From: Inquilinus limosus
Lineage (GTDB): Bacteria; Pseudomonadota; Alphaproteobacteria; DSM-16000; Inquilinaceae
DNA length: 64,000 nucleotides
NCBI RefSeq assembly: GCF_002195995.1
Contig: NZ_NHON01000007.1
Coordinates: 30,218 to 94,217 of the forward strand
Direction: 5' to 3'
Position 1 is the stretch's first letter. Each line of letters starts with the position of its first letter. This document shows, one piece after another, positions 62,918 to 64,000 of the stretch. A model generated the notes under the pieces. That model saw only the letters and a program-made list of their open reading frames with translations. It made no database searches and was not told where the DNA came from. The translations under genes and the position numbers were made by a program.

Positions 62918-63960
62918 ACCATCCTCCGGCGCGCCAGGAACGAGCGGCGCACCATGTCCATCAGCACGGCCAGGAGCAGCAGCAGGCCGAGGAAGGCCTG
63001 CACCCAGAATTCGCCGACCTGCAGCAGCAAGAGGCCGCTGGTCAGCAGCGTCACCAGGAAGGCGCCGAGGACGGTGCCGGCCACCGACACCCGGCCGCCC
63101 GACAGCAGCGTGCCGCCCAGCACCGGCCCCAGGAAGGCGGGCAGCAGCCAGTCCTGTCCCAGCTGCCCGGCCATCGAGGGCAGGGCGGCGCCGTTGCGCG
63201 CCACCAGCATCAGCGCGGCGATGCCGGCCAGCAGGCCGGACAGCGCGTGGCAGGCGATGAAGACACGGTCGACGCGGATGCCGGACAGCGCCGCGGCCTC
63301 CGGCTTCGCGCCGGCGGCCAGCATCTCGCGCCCGGTGACGGTGAAGCGGTACAGCACCACCAGCAGCAATGCGACGGCGACGGCCACCAGCACCAGCGGC
63401 GACAGCGTGTTGCCGAGGAAGCGCAGCCGGCCGAAGCCGGAGAACACGGCCGGCAGCTCGCGATAGGACTCGCCCCGGGTCAGGAAGATCATCAGCCCGA
63501 AGAAGATGCTCATGCTGGCGAGCGTGATGATGAAGCTGTGCAGGCCGGAGCGGACGACGGTCCAGCCATTGACGAAGCCCAGCGCTGCGCCCAGCGCCAG
63601 CCCGCCGATGATCCCCAGCGGCCAGGGCAGGCCGGCATCCTGGATCAGCCAGCCGCAGGCCATGGCGGCGCTGACGCCGATCGCGCCGACCGCCAGGTTC
63701 AGCCCGCCGGTGACGATCACCACCATCATCGACAGGCCGATCATGACGTTGATCGCGGCGGTGCGGCCCAGCGTGAACAGGTTGAAGGGCGACAGGAAGC
63801 CGGGGGTCAGCAGGCCGAAGGCGGTGACGAACACCGCGATCAGCACCACGAGCCCGAACTCGTTGGTCAGCCAGAAGCGCGGCCGGCCGGACGCCCCGCG
63901 CGGCGTCGCCTGCGGGGACCCGGCATGGGACGGGGGGGCGGCGCTGTCTTCGGCATGCAT
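62914..63960 (-). CDS. Sugar ABC transporter permease (RbsC-like), subunit 1
   Basis: This is a 348-residue inner-membrane protein. A ~30-residue Ser/Ala/Pro-rich cytoplasmic N-terminus precedes the first helix (FGLVVLIAVFVTAFGLLTPGF). The family signature is GFVNGWTVVRSGLHSFIITLASMSIFFGLM, and a periplasmic loop TRGESYRELPAVFSGFGR follows. It is a paralogue of subunit 2 and overlaps it by 4 bp. The gene starts 40 bp before the window edge, so further genes of the unit, such as the binding protein, are expected outside. No terminator or promoter can be judged here. Confidence 0.93.
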   Translation of the reverse strand: MHAEDSAAPPSHAGSPQATPRGASGRPRFWLTNEFGLVVLIAVFVTAFGLLTPGFLSPFNLFTLGRTAAINVMIGLSMMVVIVTGGLNLAVGAIGVSAAMACGWLIQDAGLPWPLGIIGGLALGAALGFVNGWTVVRSGLHSFIITLASMSIFFGLMIFLTRGESYRELPAVFSGFGRLRFLGNTLSPLVLVAVAVALLLVVLYRFTVTGREMLAAGAKPEAAALSGIRVDRVFIACHALSGLLAGIAALMLVARNGAALPSMAGQLGQDWLLPAFLGPVLGGTLLSGGRVSVAGTVLGAFLVTLLTSGLLLLQVGEFWVQAFLGLLLLLAVLMDMVRRSFLARRRMV

Positions 63961-64000
63961 CGGTCGGCTCTGGACGGGAAACGATATATGGAGCCCGGCC

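Overview
This 64 kb window is dense, GC-rich DNA (roughly 70 percent G+C by eye), with short intergenic gaps, many ATGA-type start/stop overlaps and no visible phage, IS or CRISPR. Gene content (FixJ-type two-component system, fused indolepyruvate oxidoreductases, erythritol-kinase-like polyol locus, many ABC importers) and dispersed palindromic repeats suggest a free-living or plant/soil-associated alphaproteobacterium, probably Rhodospirillales or Rhizobiales. That placement is inference. No rRNA or tRNA gene was found.

Layout. 1-4.1 kb: 3' end of a RhaS/LsrB-type sugar-binding protein, a LacI regulator, a divergent mutarotase-like protein and a type-2 glycerate kinase. 4.3-7.0 kb: a secreted protein joining a seven-repeat propeller to RTX calcium-binding repeats. 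7.0-13.6 kb: accessory genes, namely a MerR/SDR pair with a textbook 19-bp-spacer promoter, an alpha/beta hydrolase, two GNATs, three LuxR-type regulators and another SDR. A 40-bp remnant of the neighbouring HAD gene shows that two of the LuxR genes arose by tandem duplication. 13.7-28.7 kb: a leftward catabolic cluster led by a SorC regulator. It encodes a Tat-exported binding protein, two permeases, two unequal ATPases, an EryA-like kinase, a 2-hydroxyacid dehydrogenase, two class II aldolases, a GlpD-like dehydrogenase, a second FGGY kinase and a HAD hydrolase. It looks like an erythritol-type pathway whose lower half has been replaced by aldolases.

28.9-35.4 kb: argG with its terminator, then a tightly overlapping glycerol-type operon (two FAD enzymes, glycerol kinase, DeoR regulator). 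35.6-48.0 kb: an import-and-hydrolysis system with two tandem DppA-like binding proteins, DppBCDF, two amidohydrolases, a GntR/FCD regulator, a flavin-reductase-like protein and a hydantoin-racemase-type enzyme. TTGTNNACAA sites in front of both transcription units tie them together. 47.9-50.8 kb: a class V aminotransferase with an amino-acid permease and binding protein but no ATPase. 51.1-56.3 kb: a kynurenine-formamidase-like cyclase, a MarR regulator and IorAB indolepyruvate oxidoreductase, whose sigma70 promoter is overlapped by a palindrome.

57.0-60.4 kb: a histidine kinase, a FixJ-type regulator, a lone receiver protein and a small unknown gene, linked by recurring ACC..TAGGT-type sites. 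60.4-64.0 kb: an ATPase and two permeases of a ribose/rhamnose/AI-2-type importer whose binding protein is not in view. Five dispersed palindromic repeats and two larger GC-rich composite inverted repeats sit in the gaps. Hairpins follow the binding-protein genes of the SorC-led and dpp-like importers.
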